Shown: positions 25,499-33,890, numbered from the stretch's first letter. The stretch is DNA of 64,000 bases from Solobacterium sp. (GCA_017469355.1 JAFUGM010000007.1:1-64000), one strand, 5' to 3'. Made by a program: numbers and translations. Notes: generated by a model from the letters alone, not told the origin.

Positions 25499-26971
25499 AT
25501 GAAGCTTATGTATGACGTGGAGGATCGGCCACAGACGTCACAGACACTGATCTTTGCCTTCCAGCAGATGATCGCGATCATGGCTGCGACACTGCTTGTT
25601 CCGATGCTGATGAGCAGTTTTGCGACCGGCACCGGAGACACACTTTCGTTTGACCCGGCAGCGGCGCTGTTTGGCGCAGGTATCGGTTCGCTGGTGTACA
25701 TCTTCTTTACACAGCGTAAGAGCCCGGTATTCCTGGGAAGTTCCTTCACATTCCTTGGCGCATATGCGGCAGTACTCGGTCAGAACTATGGGTACTGGGG
25801 CGTAATCCTTGGAATTCTGTTTGCGGGACTTGTCTATGTCATTATGGCGCTTGTGATCCGTGCGGTTGGAAGTGAGTGGGTAAACAAACTGATGCCGGCA
25901 GTCATCATTGGCCCCATCGTCGCATTAATCGGACTTTCTCTTTCCGGAACCGCCACATCCTGGATGGCTACCAATGGCGGAGCGAATTACAGTCTTGTGA
26001 CAATCCTTGTCGGAACCATTACCTTCCTTTCCATCGTTGCGGCTTCCATCTATGGTGGTAAAACCGTAAAGCTGATTCCCTTCGTAGTAGGAATCGGAGT
26101 TGGCTTCCTGGTAGCACTGGTCCTGACACTCATCGGAAATGCGGCAGGCATTGAAGCTCTTAAGATCATGGATTTCTCATTCCTTCAGAGTGCATTCTCT
26201 CCGTTTACACTTGGCTCCATTATTCGAGTTCCGCAGTTCACCATCATCAAGGCAATTCAGTCCAATACACTGAGTTCCATCGATGGAGCGGCACTTTCCA
26301 ACATCGCAATCACCTTCATTCCGATCGCGGTTGTAGAACTGGCTCAACATATTGCGGACCACAAGAACCTGTCTTCGATCATTGAACGTGATCTGATTAC
26401 GGATCCGGGTCTTGATAAGACACTGCTTGGGGATGGAATTGGCTCGATCATCGGTGGAATCTTCGGTGGTGCCGCAAATACAACCTATGGTGAATCCATC
26501 GGTTGTGTAGCGATTACCGGAAACGCATCCATCATCACGATTATTACTGCCGGAATCGGCTGTATGGTACTCTCGTTCTTCACACCGTTTGTGGCTGTGA
26601 TCAATACAATTCCCAAGTGCGTCATGGGCGGTGCCTGCGTTGCGCTGTATGGATTCATTGCTGTATCCGGTCTGCAGATGTTGAAGAAGGTTGACCTTGG
26701 CAACAACAAAAACCTGTTTGTGGTAAGCGCAATCTTCGTTACCGGTATCGGTGGTCTTACACTTGAATTTGGTACGAACAATACAACCGGCGGTTCACTG
26801 CTTACTATCACTGCACTTGCGACCGCATTAATTCTCGGTATTATCACAAATCTTGTGGTAAACGGCGGAAAGCTTCAGTCAGATGAGGAAGTAGATGGCA
26901 TTACCGCTCATGTTAAGAGTATGAGTGAAGCGAAGTTCGAAGATACCAATTCCAAAAAGAAAAAGAAGTAA
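25499..26971 (+). CDS. NCS2-family uracil permease
   Basis: The 490-residue carrier has 12-14 helices and the NCS2 pattern of UraA/PyrP: an early FAFQQMIAIMAATLLVP segment, a mid-protein ELAQHIADHKNL (position of the substrate-binding Glu/His of UraA), and RDLITDPGLDKTLLGDGI followed by GGAANTTYGESIG. It imports uracil, consistent with upp lying 0.6 kb downstream. A C-terminal poly-Lys tail ends the protein. The start has GGAGG. It is preceded by an attenuator-like leader terminator. Confidence 0.85.
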   Translation: MKLMYDVEDRPQTSQTLIFAFQQMIAIMAATLLVPMLMSSFATGTGDTLSFDPAAALFGAGIGSLVYIFFTQRKSPVFLGSSFTFLGAYAAVLGQNYGYWGVILGILFAGLVYVIMALVIRAVGSEWVNKLMPAVIIGPIVALIGLSLSGTATSWMATNGGANYSLVTILVGTITFLSIVAASIYGGKTVKLIPFVVGIGVGFLVALVLTLIGNAAGIEALKIMDFSFLQSAFSPFTLGSIIRVPQFTIIKAIQSNTLSSIDGAALSNIAITFIPIAVVELAQHIADHKNLSSIIERDLITDPGLDKTLLGDGIGSIIGGIFGGAANTTYGESIGCVAITGNASIITIITAGIGCMVLSFFTPFVAVINTIPKCVMGGACVALYGFIAVSGLQMLKKVDLGNNKNLFVVSAIFVTGIGGLTLEFGTNNTTGGSLLTITALATALILGIITNLVVNGGKLQSDEEVDGITAHVKSMSEAKFEDTNSKKKKK

Positions 26972-26979
26972 GTAAATGA

Positions 26980-27017
26980 AAAGCAGAAGGGGAAGTGATT
27001 GATTCTCCTTCTGCTTT
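26980..27017. terminator. Bidirectional terminator
   Basis: AAAGCAGAAGG (26980-26990) pairs with CCTTCTGCTTT (27007-27017) between convergent genes. Confidence 0.75.
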
Positions 27018-27025
27018 AATAAATG

Positions 27026-27454
27026 TTACACAGGCCATTCGTCTTCTTCGGTATAGACGGGGATATGATGCGCTAATAACAGTTCTGTTGTGACACCGTT
27101 GCCGGGAATCTTAGCTCCGGTAAAGGTGCCGTCATATATGATGCCTTTCCCGCAGGAAGGACTCTTTGCCTTGAGAATAGCGAAGTCCACCTGAGCGATC
27201 AGAGCAGTTTCCAGTGCGGCTTCCGCACCTTTGACAAACTGTTTTGTCACATTGCGGCCACCGCTGGACATCACTTTGTCTCCAACGCGTTCGCTTGGTT
27301 TACGGGGGGTTCGAAGGCCTCCCATCTGTTCCGGGCATACCGGAATCAGGGTGTGCTCCTTCTGAAGATCAAGCAGACGCTGGCACTTGCAGTTATCTCC
27401 CTTATATCGGCAGTCGAATCCAAGCAGACATCCGCTCACAAGTATTCTGGCCAT
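27026..27454 (-). CDS. DUF523 family protein
   Basis: The 142-residue protein has the DUF523 signature: Cys-rich start SGCLLGFDCRYKGDN, PVCPEQMGGLRTPR, and KAKSPSCGKGIIYDGTF. Conserved Cys residues suggest metal or thiol chemistry, but no function is established. It stands alone, convergent with the uracil permease. Confidence 0.8.
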   Translation of the reverse strand: MARILVSGCLLGFDCRYKGDNCKCQRLLDLQKEHTLIPVCPEQMGGLRTPRKPSERVGDKVMSSGGRNVTKQFVKGAEAALETALIAQVDFAILKAKSPSCGKGIIYDGTFTGAKIPGNGVTTELLLAHHIPVYTEEDEWPV

Positions 27455-27568
27455 GACAGTTCTCCTTTATGTTCCTATTATAGGACCCGGGCGGAGAAAG
27501 AACACGGATAATCTTGGCTGGAAAACATAAATGAATAGTAGAATTAGAAAAAAGATGAGGTAAGAGAC

Positions 27569-28231
27569 ATGGAAGACTTTATGAAAAACGTAACCGTATT
27601 TGATCATCCGCTGATTGCCCACAAGGTAACACATCTCTGTGATGTGAATACCGGATCCAAGGAGTTTGGAGAACTGGTCAATGAGATCGCTTCCCTGATG
27701 GGATATGAAGCGCTGAAAGACCTTCCCTTAAAAGACGTTGAAGTAAAGGCACCCTTAGCGACATTTGACTCTCCGGTGCTTGCGGAAGACTTTACGATTG
27801 TCCCGATTTTAAGAGCGGGACTTGGCATGGTGGATGGTCTGCGCATGTTATGTCCCACGGCAAAAGTCGGCCATGTCGGACTGTATCGTGATGAAGAAAC
27901 ACTGCTTCCTAAAACCTATTACTTCAAGCTTCCAGTAGATGTGGCAGATGGTCAGGTGATTATTGTTGATCCGGCACTTGCGACAGGAGGAAGTGTGGAT
28001 GCGGCGATTGATTTCATCAAGAAGGAAGGCTGCACACGCATTAAAGTAATGTGCATTTTCGCTTCTGAAGTCGGTGTGCGGATGTTAGCAGAGCGGCATC
28101 CGGATGTTCCGATCTACTGTGCCCGCTATATTGAGGGAGAGCTGGATGAACACGGCTATATTCCTACCGCTGCAGGTGATGCGGGTGATCGCATTAACGG
28201 AACGGTCAGCTATAAGCCGAAAGCAGAATGA
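27569..28231 (+). CDS. upp: Uracil phosphoribosyltransferase
   Basis: The 220-residue enzyme makes UMP from uracil and PRPP. It has VTVFDHPLIAHKVT, the RAGLGMVDG segment, the PRPP loop IIVDPALATGGSVDAAI and the C-terminal GDAGDRINGT uracil-binding loop. An in-frame ATG at 27581 would match the usual start more closely, but the GAGG site spacing favours 27569. It pairs functionally with the nearby uracil permease and overlaps the next gene by 4 nt. Confidence 0.93.
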   Translation: MEDFMKNVTVFDHPLIAHKVTHLCDVNTGSKEFGELVNEIASLMGYEALKDLPLKDVEVKAPLATFDSPVLAEDFTIVPILRAGLGMVDGLRMLCPTAKVGHVGLYRDEETLLPKTYYFKLPVDVADGQVIIVDPALATGGSVDAAIDFIKKEGCTRIKVMCIFASEVGVRMLAERHPDVPIYCARYIEGELDEHGYIPTAAGDAGDRINGTVSYKPKAE

Positions 28232-29043
28232 CAAACACGATGGAGATTACTCCCCAGGTATGTGAGGCAGTGCGGCGTGCGGCAGCCATACTGGAAGGGC
28301 GGCCAGAACAGGTCATTCAGAAAGGAAACAACTCCAACTACGTAACTGATGCGGACCTCAGGGTTCAACAGTCACTTGAGCATGATCTGACGGCGCTGAT
28401 TCCGGGCAGTGTTGTGCTTGGGGAAGAAAACAAGGTTTGGAACCATGATAGTTCGTACGCATGGATTGTTGACCCGATTGACGGAACTTCCAATTTTATA
28501 CGAGATCTAGGGGCATCCTGTATTTCAGTGGCACTCATGAAAGGGGAAGAACTGATCTCCGGTGTGATTTACAATCCATATCGGAATGAGTTGTTTTATG
28601 GTGAAACCGGATGCGGCGCCTGGTTGAATGGCACACGCATTCATGTGTCGGATCGGGACTATGCCCATTCGCATCTCTGTGCCGCAATGAGCCTGTATGA
28701 TAAGCGGTTTGCGCCGCAGTGCTTCCGTATTATTGAACGGATATATGAACATACGGATGATTTACGAAGATTTGGCTCCGCAGCCATGGAGGTGGCACAG
28801 TTAGCAGCGGGACGAGTGGAACTGTATTTTGAAATTCGCATCGCCCCATGGGACGTGGCGGCCGGCGCACTGTTAATTCAGGAAGCAGGAGGGGTTTATG
28901 AATGCCTGTATGATAAGGGAATGCAGGCGGACAAAATGTTTCCGTTTATAGCCGCAAATAGCCCAGAGAACTTCGAACAGCTAAGAAGAATTGTCACAGA
29001 AGAACTCCCTGTGATTCCATATCCGCAGAATCTTGTGCTTTAA
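28228..29043 (+). CDS. Inositol monophosphatase family protein
   Basis: The 271-residue protein has the metal-binding motifs of the IMPase/SuhB/CysQ fold: GEEN, the WIVDPIDGTSNF core and the late WDVAAGALLIQEAGG. Such enzymes hydrolyse inositol phosphates, 3',5'-bisphosphonucleosides or related compounds; the exact substrate is not readable. It overlaps the end of upp (ATGA), so the two are co-translated. Confidence 0.88.
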   Translation: MTNTMEITPQVCEAVRRAAAILEGRPEQVIQKGNNSNYVTDADLRVQQSLEHDLTALIPGSVVLGEENKVWNHDSSYAWIVDPIDGTSNFIRDLGASCISVALMKGEELISGVIYNPYRNELFYGETGCGAWLNGTRIHVSDRDYAHSHLCAAMSLYDKRFAPQCFRIIERIYEHTDDLRRFGSAAMEVAQLAAGRVELYFEIRIAPWDVAAGALLIQEAGGVYECLYDKGMQADKMFPFIAANSPENFEQLRRIVTEELPVIPYPQNLVL

Positions 29044-29121
29044 AAAAACGCATCACAAAGCAGTAAATGCATGAATTACCTCGGATCGGTTCTATGTATG
29101 GATCGACCATGATAACAAAGT

Positions 29122-29168
29122 AAAGCCAGTGCCTTTCATTACAGATTTGTATGATAGGAACTGGCTTT
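29122..29168. terminator. Hairpin between convergent genes
   Basis: AAAGCCAGT (29122-29130) pairs with ACTGGCTTT (29160-29168) around a long loop. It is placed between convergent genes, so likely works both ways. Confidence 0.6.
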
Positions 29169-29208
29169 GATTATTTGCCGCTATTCTTTGAATGCCTATA
29201 AATGAAGA

Positions 29209-29820
29209 TCATTTATAGATCTCAAAATTATGGAGAAGTACGATATACAGCACATCGAAGATACAGCAGATCAACCCCATAATACAGATGTAGGGATTAA
29301 AATCCCAGACAACAGTCATCAGTATGGTTGGGGCCAGAGTGCCAATCCATTTTGCAACAGCGATTACGGGAGATTGCCCACGGGTGCTGTTTCTGCGAAA
29401 TAACATCACTACAAACAGGATGGACATCGCAGCGTTCTGCGCAAAGGCGGAATACTGTGCCGCAGGCAGTGCATCAAACGACAGGAAGAATGCCAGCTGT
29501 AACAGTACGCAGGTCGCAAAGGACAACAGCGAGAATGGCACAAAGTATTTCCTTGTATTCTGCGGGAACTCCTTCTTTCCGAATTTGAAGTAGGTATATA
29601 CGATAACCGCGTCCAGACACATCCATACCAGGTTCACAATTGCCTGGAGCTGAACGCTTTCTAAAAGGTCATGAATCGTATAAATTGTCTCCCACGCAAT
29701 ATTCAATCCTAATGCATACAGCGGCATTGCGTAGGTTTTATCACGGAATCCGACTCTGATACATTCGATATAAACGATGGACCATGCAATTCCGCTCACA
29801 AGCTGTAAAAATGCTTCCAT
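29209..29820 (-). CDS. Seven-helix membrane protein resembling PaxB/Pyr4-type terpene cyclases
   Basis: The 203-residue protein is almost entirely membrane helices. The segment YAMPLYALGLNIAWETIY (residues 30-47) closely resembles the hallmark of the fungal membrane terpene cyclases of meroterpenoid pathways (PaxB, Pyr4, Trt1), which have a Trp-Glu at this site. The C-terminal helix CCIFDVLYIVLL carries an Asp where that family has its second essential acid. These enzymes cyclise prenylated aromatic substrates in the membrane. No prenyltransferase gene is adjacent, so substrate and activity are open. AGGAGG precedes the ATG. Palindromic operators of the divergent TetR gene cover its promoter. 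Confidence 0.55.
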   Translation of the reverse strand: MEAFLQLVSGIAWSIVYIECIRVGFRDKTYAMPLYALGLNIAWETIYTIHDLLESVQLQAIVNLVWMCLDAVIVYTYFKFGKKEFPQNTRKYFVPFSLLSFATCVLLQLAFFLSFDALPAAQYSAFAQNAAMSILFVVMLFRRNSTRGQSPVIAVAKWIGTLAPTILMTVVWDFNPYICIMGLICCIFDVLYIVLLHNFEIYK

Positions 29821-29829
29821 AACTCCTCC

Positions 29830-29881
29830 TTGACACGTGTCAGTCTTGTTGTAAAATAGCTAAAAAGTCTGACGTGTGTCA
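29830..29881. promoter_or_regulatory. Divergent promoters with two TetR-type palindromes
   Basis: TGACACGTGTCA (29831-29842) is a perfect palindrome and TGACGTGTGTCA (29870-29881) a near copy, with centres 39 bp apart. Plus strand: TTGACA (29830-29835), 16-nt spacer, TAAAAT (29852-29857). Minus strand: TTGACA inside the right palindrome, 18-nt spacer, TATTTT. Each -35 box thus lies within one palindrome, so one repressor could shut both genes. Confidence 0.7.
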
Positions 29882-29938
29882 ATGTATTGTCATAAAGTCA
29901 GACATAAATCGTATTCTGTAAGACTTTCGGAGGTGAAA

Positions 29939-30490
29939 ATGTATCAGGGAACCAATCCGTCGGCGCTCCGTTCGCGGGCGTGGATTACCGAAGCTCTGAT
30001 GGAGCTTCTTAAGACGAAGACATATCAGGAAATTACGGTAAAGGACATCTGTCGTAAAGCTGATCTTTCAAGACAGACGTTTTATCAGATTTTTGAATCA
30101 AAGGATGAAGTGATGATCTTTCAATTCAGTGAATTGTTTTCACAGTTTAGAGAATCAGGGAAGGCGTTCAGTGAAGTGACATTAAAGGAGCTTTCCATCC
30201 GCTTCTATGAATTCTTTCAGACACATCAGGAGTTTCTTGGTGTTCTGATCGAAAATAATATGTCATATCTTCTGGAACAGGAATTTGAACGGTATCTTCC
30301 TCAGATTGATCTGTTCCGCCGCATCAATGAAACAGAACCATATCCGGATTACTCCATTTCCTACCTTGCGGGAGCGTTATCCCGGATATTGATTCACTGG
30401 TATGAAAAGGGGTTGGATCTTCCTTCGGAAGTGCTTGGATCGCTTACCGAACAAATCGTTTCAGGCAGCGCGTTCCAGAACTATCAGTAA
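29939..30490 (+). CDS. TetR/AcrR-family repressor
   Basis: The 183-residue protein has an N-terminal TetR helix-turn-helix (ITVKDICRKADLSRQTFYQIFESKDE, about residues 33-58) and an all-helical ligand domain with no recognised ligand. The ATG at 29939 has GGAGGTG upstream; an in-frame ATG at 29876 would lie inside the operator and is rejected. It is divergent from the membrane-cyclase-like gene and very probably represses that gene and itself through the palindromes in between. Confidence 0.85.
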   Translation: MYQGTNPSALRSRAWITEALMELLKTKTYQEITVKDICRKADLSRQTFYQIFESKDEVMIFQFSELFSQFRESGKAFSEVTLKELSIRFYEFFQTHQEFLGVLIENNMSYLLEQEFERYLPQIDLFRRINETEPYPDYSISYLAGALSRILIHWYEKGLDLPSEVLGSLTEQIVSGSAFQNYQ

Positions 30491-30496
30491 TGAAAA

Positions 30497-30514
30497 CGAT
30501 GCCCGCAGGCATCG
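30497..30514. terminator. Short terminator between convergent genes
   Basis: CGATGCC (30497-30503) and GGCATCG (30508-30514) form a 7-bp stem with a CGCA loop. On the minus strand TTTTCATT follows. Confidence 0.6.
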
Positions 30515-30516
30515 CA

Positions 30517-30960
30517 TTATTCACCCCAGAGAATGGGAACAGATATTGAGGAGGCTGATGTTTCTTCTTCCACATAACTCCGCATGGCAGCAGGGAATGG
30601 GGAGGGAATATTCAGAAAACTTGATACCCTCTCATAAAACCTTACTAACGCAATGGAACCAAAGGACTCATCAAAGTCAGCAGGATCTTCTTTCAGAAAT
30701 TGAAGGTCCTGTTTTAACATGATGCGAAGGGATTCCGGAATGGAATCAAACGGGCGTTCTGCTTCACTCAGGTGGAGCTGTTCTACCAGTGTTTTCGCTT
30801 CCGGTAACAGAGCGCTCAACGAACGAATGAAGTATTTCAGTTCTCCGTTGGCTAATGCAAGGGCATTTTCCTCACCAGGAATAGTTTCGTCAAGGAAGAG
30901 AAACCCTCCCTGAATGTATTCCCACGATTCTGCCAGTTTTTTAATTTCAAGACTCATCAT
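30517..30960 (-). CDS. Conserved-looking cytosolic protein, unknown function
   Basis: The 147-residue protein is acidic, Leu/Glu-rich and probably helical, with no membrane segment or known motif. Two adjacent ATG codons (30960 and 30957) could start it; CGGAGAA lies about 10 nt upstream. It is convergent with the TetR gene. I do not recognise it. Confidence 0.55.
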   Translation of the reverse strand: MMSLEIKKLAESWEYIQGGFLFLDETIPGEENALALANGELKYFIRSLSALLPEAKTLVEQLHLSEAERPFDSIPESLRIMLKQDLQFLKEDPADFDESFGSIALVRFYERVSSFLNIPSPFPAAMRSYVEEETSASSISVPILWGE

Positions 30961-31107
30961 AATGTGTTTCTCCGATAACTATACTAGCATGTACTGCACG
31001 ATTGGATGAATGGAAACCAGATGAATTTCAATACAAAACGCTGTTTCAAAAACCCCCAACTGAATAACTCGTTTGGCCTGTTGCGTACGGCGTAATGACT
31101 AAGAGAA

Positions 31108-31200
31108 GCACAGTATGAGTATCAGGGAAGAAAGATTACTCTGCCCAATTGATGGGTATCGACCTCAATGTAAGAATCAAACGTACTGTGCACTTTTTCT
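31108..31200 (+). ncRNA. Candidate structured RNA in a gene-free gap
   Basis: The gap 30961-31281 has no good reading frame. Within it GCACAGTA (31108-31115) pairs exactly with TACTGTGC (31184-31191), enclosing hairpins GAGTA/TACTC (31117-31141) and CCCA/TGGG (31144-31156). The closing stem is followed by ACTTTTTCT, as in an intrinsic terminator. A multi-branch RNA of about 90 nt is suggested. I do not match it to a known family, and no strong promoter is evident upstream. Confidence 0.35.
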
Positions 31201-31243
31201 GGCACTTTTATAAGAATTGAGGTTCTTTTAGAAAAATTCAAAA

Positions 31244-31271
31244 ATAAAGAAAAACCGCATGGTTATGCGGT
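31244..31271 (-). terminator. Terminator of tRNA-Pro
   Basis: ACCGCAT (31254-31260) and ATGCGGT (31265-31271) form a stem; on the minus strand it is followed by TTTTTC. Confidence 0.8.
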
Positions 31272-31281
31272 CTATGAGTGA

Positions 31282-31355
31282 TCGGGATGACAGGATTTGA
31301 ACCTGCGACCACTTCGTCCCTAACGAAGTGCGCTACCAAGCTGCGCTACATCCCG
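31282..31355 (-). tRNA. tRNA-Pro(AGG)
   Basis: On the minus strand the acceptor stem is CGGGATG/CATCCCG, the D arm AGCGC-AGCTTGGTA-GCGC, the anticodon stem CTTCG/CGAAG with loop TTAGGGA (anticodon AGG), and the T arm GCAGG-TTCAAAT-CCTGT. The discriminator is A and CCA is not encoded. Confidence 0.93.
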
Positions 31356-31409
31356 GCGCTGCGTTTCAAATTATAAAATGAAACCCCGTTTCCTGCAACC
31401 GAAAACATT

Positions 31410-31961
31410 TCAGTCAAGCAGATCGGTCAGACTGACACTGAGGAGTTCCAGAATGTTTCGGGCAACTTCATGGGTGTCTTTGGTATTTTCTTTGCGGAAT
31501 ACATACTCACGGATATGGAATGCCAGGCTTTCCGCATAATACCTTCCAAGGAATTCATTTGTATACTGCTCAATCACTGCCGGACGTCGGTGATCCACAA
31601 AATACTCTGTCAACGACCTGGCCAGGTTCATGCGTACCATATCCTCAAAGCTGTTCTGACCGACAACCGAATAGGCGACACGATAAAACTCACGATTCTC
31701 GTCAATCGTAGCCAGAATGTCCCTGACAATCTCGGCTGAATCATGAGATGTTGAGTTCTTCAGAATACGTTCAAAGTCCAGTCTGACAATGGTATTCAGA
31801 CAGTCATATTTATCTTCAAAATAGTTGTAGAAGGTTGCCCGTATGACTCCAGCCTGATCACAGATCTGTTTGATGGTTATCTTTTCAAACAGTTGTCTTA
31901 ACATCAATTTCCGAAGGCTCTCACACAGGTAGAACCTCATCATTTCCTTATGGCTTTCCAT
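31410..31961 (-). CDS. TetR/AcrR-family regulator
   Basis: The 183-residue protein has a TetR helix-turn-helix (ITIKQICDQAGVIRATFYNYFEDKYD, about residues 27-52) followed by a helical C-terminal domain of the type seen in DhaS-like regulators. It lies 9 nt downstream of the MntP-like transporter gene on the same strand, so the two form an operon and the regulator may control that transporter. Confidence 0.82.
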   Translation of the reverse strand: MESHKEMMRFYLCESLRKLMLRQLFEKITIKQICDQAGVIRATFYNYFEDKYDCLNTIVRLDFERILKNSTSHDSAEIVRDILATIDENREFYRVAYSVVGQNSFEDMVRMNLARSLTEYFVDHRRPAVIEQYTNEFLGRYYAESLAFHIREYVFRKENTKDTHEVARNILELLSVSLTDLLD

Positions 31962-31970
31962 GGCTCACCT

Positions 31971-32546
31971 TCAGAACTTAGGAACGATGACATAGATGTT
32001 TAAAAGATAGATGCTGAACAGAATCATAAGCGCTCCGCTGCTGATTCCGACAACCCTTGCCAGGATAGGACCTTGATGGTATCCCACCTGGAGTGCTGCC
32101 AAGGTACAGATGAACGTGATGCTCATCATTGTAATGACACCGATAGATAAGGAAATACCGATCAGGAAACAACCAGATCCGATCAGCAGGGTAGGAACGG
32201 AAGAGCGGACAGCCAGACGAAGGCAGTTAATTTCATTGAAGTCTCGATCCAGCTTTTCTTCAGCTTTTCGTGAGAAGAATGACCGGGTAATGATGTATAT
32301 TCCTAACGCAAATACAATCATGCATGCGGTAAGAATTTCGGTTCTTCGAATCATTAACTCGCGGAATATGACGGAAAGTAAATAGCCGACGATTACAGAC
32401 AAGCCACTTACGGCAGCGCACAGTAAAGAATAAATAATACTTTTGCGAAGCGTTAATTCCCGCAGAGAGGCTCCTTTAATTAACATGACGACAAAGCCGT
32501 CAAGTGAAAAACTCAAAAATAATAACAACACATGGATCAGTTTCAT
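31971..32546 (-). CDS. MntP-like membrane transporter
   Basis: The 191-residue protein has six helices in two related halves. The first begins LSFSLDGFVVMLIKGASLRE, resembling the MntP manganese-efflux pattern (SMDAFAVSIAKG) with the conserved Asp retained. The second half has SVPTLLIGSGCFLIGISL in place of the second conserved Asp motif, so metal export is only a suggestion. It is followed by a TetR gene. Confidence 0.6.
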   Translation of the reverse strand: MKLIHVLLLFLSFSLDGFVVMLIKGASLRELTLRKSIIYSLLCAAVSGLSVIVGYLLSVIFRELMIRRTEILTACMIVFALGIYIITRSFFSRKAEEKLDRDFNEINCLRLAVRSSVPTLLIGSGCFLIGISLSIGVITMMSITFICTLAALQVGYHQGPILARVVGISSGALMILFSIYLLNIYVIVPKF

Positions 32547-32857
32547 AGTCTTTTACCTGTAAGTAAGCTTTATTTTAAGATAAGTTATTTTCTTCCGAAT
32601 ATACAAACTGAGATATTTGTAAAACATAAAGAAAGGGATCCGCTAGCATTCAGATCCCTTATCTTCAATAGGGGGAAAGAAATATCAATTTCGATTGACA
32701 CCCTCATATTACCCCATCCTTGTGTAAAAATGATGCGAGTTTTGTGAAAGATTGGCGAAAATTATGTACCATGACGTTAGCAGCATCCATTTTAGCGATC
32801 CGTATTTTGTGTATAATAGAACTGCTTTTACGAATAAGTTATAAAAGTAGGTCATTT
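32547..32857. promoter_or_regulatory. Gene-free region upstream of tRNA-Arg
   Basis: These 311 nt contain an 8-bp hairpin AAGGGATC/GATCCCTT (about 32636-32661) and the tRNA promoter: TATAAT at 32812-32817 with a weak TTTTAG -35 box 16 nt upstream. No other feature is visible. Confidence 0.5.
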
Positions 32858-32931
32858 GTCTGCGTAGCTCAGTTGGATAGAGCGACCGCCTCCTAAGCGG
32901 TAGGTCGGGTGTTCGAGTCACCTCGCGGACG
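32858..32931 (+). tRNA. tRNA-Arg(CCT), attachment site of the island
   Basis: Acceptor GTCTGCG/CGCGGAC (one G-T pair), D arm GCTC-AGTTGGATA-GAGC, anticodon stem ACCGC/GCGGT with loop CTCCTAA (anticodon CCT), T arm GGGTG-TTCGAGT-CACCT. The discriminator is G and CCA is not encoded. Its 3' part recurs exactly at 35982-36025. Confidence 0.95.
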
Positions 32932-32933
32932 CT
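32890..32933 (+). repeat. Left direct repeat (attL) within tRNA-Arg
   Basis: This 44-bp segment, from the anticodon loop through the 3' end plus two bases, is identical to 35982-36025. This is the classic footprint of site-specific integration into a tRNA gene. Confidence 0.88.
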
Positions 32934-32942
32934 AGATAACAG

Positions 32943-32980
32943 TCCGGACACCCGCGTAAATATAGGGTTTCCGGTTTTTT
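32943..32980 (+). terminator. Terminator behind tRNA-Arg
   Basis: CCGGA..CCC (32944-32953) pairs with GGG..TCCGG (32965-32974) with an internal mismatch, followed by TTTTTT. The group II intron remnant starts right behind it. Confidence 0.7.
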
Positions 32981-32982
32981 AT

Positions 32983-33771
32983 GTACACCCGACATGGGTG
33001 ATAGCTATGCGGTGAAAATCCGCTGTGCGGTTGTGGCGACAAGCAGTAAAGCACTAGCCGAAGGCAAGGAGCGCATCGTGAGGTGCGATCTGTAGGAAGC
33101 TGGATGTGGGGAAGAAACTAGCCCACGGGCAAAATCCCGAGCCTACGGACACGGAACCGGATATAAGGCTGTAAGTCTGGATGAGTGTCCATGACAACAC
33201 GAAGTCCAAGTTGCCGAACATGACGAAGCAGTAAATCCGGAGGCTACACGGGAGGAAAGTTATCACACCTTCTTCGGGGAGGTCTCATCGACGTGGAATC
33301 GAGGTGAAGAACGTCACGCAGGTAAAGCGCAGTAACAACGAACGATGAGAAGTCAGCAGAAGCCGTAGTAGTGAAGAAGTCCCGTAACGGGGATGGAGTG
33401 AAGGGCTGAATAATGAACCAGCTTGAATTTCATGAATGTAGGAAGGGCCCTCAGAATGATCTGTCAGTCACCTCAAGAGGTGTGAAGGTCAGGGAACTTC
33501 CGGCGACGGAAAGGAGAAAGTGTATCTGGAAACAATGGAAGACGATCCGTAAGAGATATGAGAGCCTCATCAAACTGGGCATGTCCAAAAGGTGGGCATG
33601 GCGATGTGCCAACAGCAGAAAAGGGATCTATGTCATGGGGAAACATCTCGGATGATGGATCCGGAATGATCATCTTAAAAGAAAAGATCTGGTTTTCATG
33701 TCAGACCATTACTACAAGAAACATCACACGATTCAGTTACAGTTTGTGGGGATTTGTTTGAGCAGAGATTG
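32983..33771 (+). mobile_element. Decayed group II intron
   Basis: The 430 nt from 32983 have the look of the ribozyme 5' part of a bacterial group II intron. A GTACACCC-GACAT-GGGTG first hairpin parallels the GUGCGCCC-AGAU-AGGGUG ends of known introns. Typical domain I-III strings follow, and then an AGTCAGCAGAAGCCGTAGTAG block near 33350 that precedes the intron ORF in many elements. The encoded reverse transcriptase is reduced to its C-terminal tail, and I find no domain V (GAGCC...GAAA...GGTTC) or 3' end. It sits directly after a terminator stem, as group IIC introns do. Confidence 0.75.
33413..33771 (+). pseudogene. Remnant of group II intron reverse transcriptase/maturase
   Basis: An ATG at 33413 opens 80 codons. 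The second half, RKCIWKQWKTIRKRYESLIK followed by LGMSKRWAWRCANSRKG, matches the C-terminal maturase/DNA-binding end of intron-encoded proteins. The finger-palm reverse-transcriptase domain (YADD) is entirely missing, so an internal deletion joined the start to the tail. After the TGA at 33653 the same frame continues with LKRKDLVFMSDHYYKKHH, which fits the normal end of this protein, so there is also an in-frame stop. Confidence 0.75.
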
Positions 33772-33890
33772 AACTACACATTCAATGACAAGGGGCATTG
33801 TGGCGGAAATAATGAGTGTTATCTGCCAAGCGTCGTCATGATATGGCATTACAAGACCATGAATTCAGTTTCGTAAAAAAGATGGAAAAA

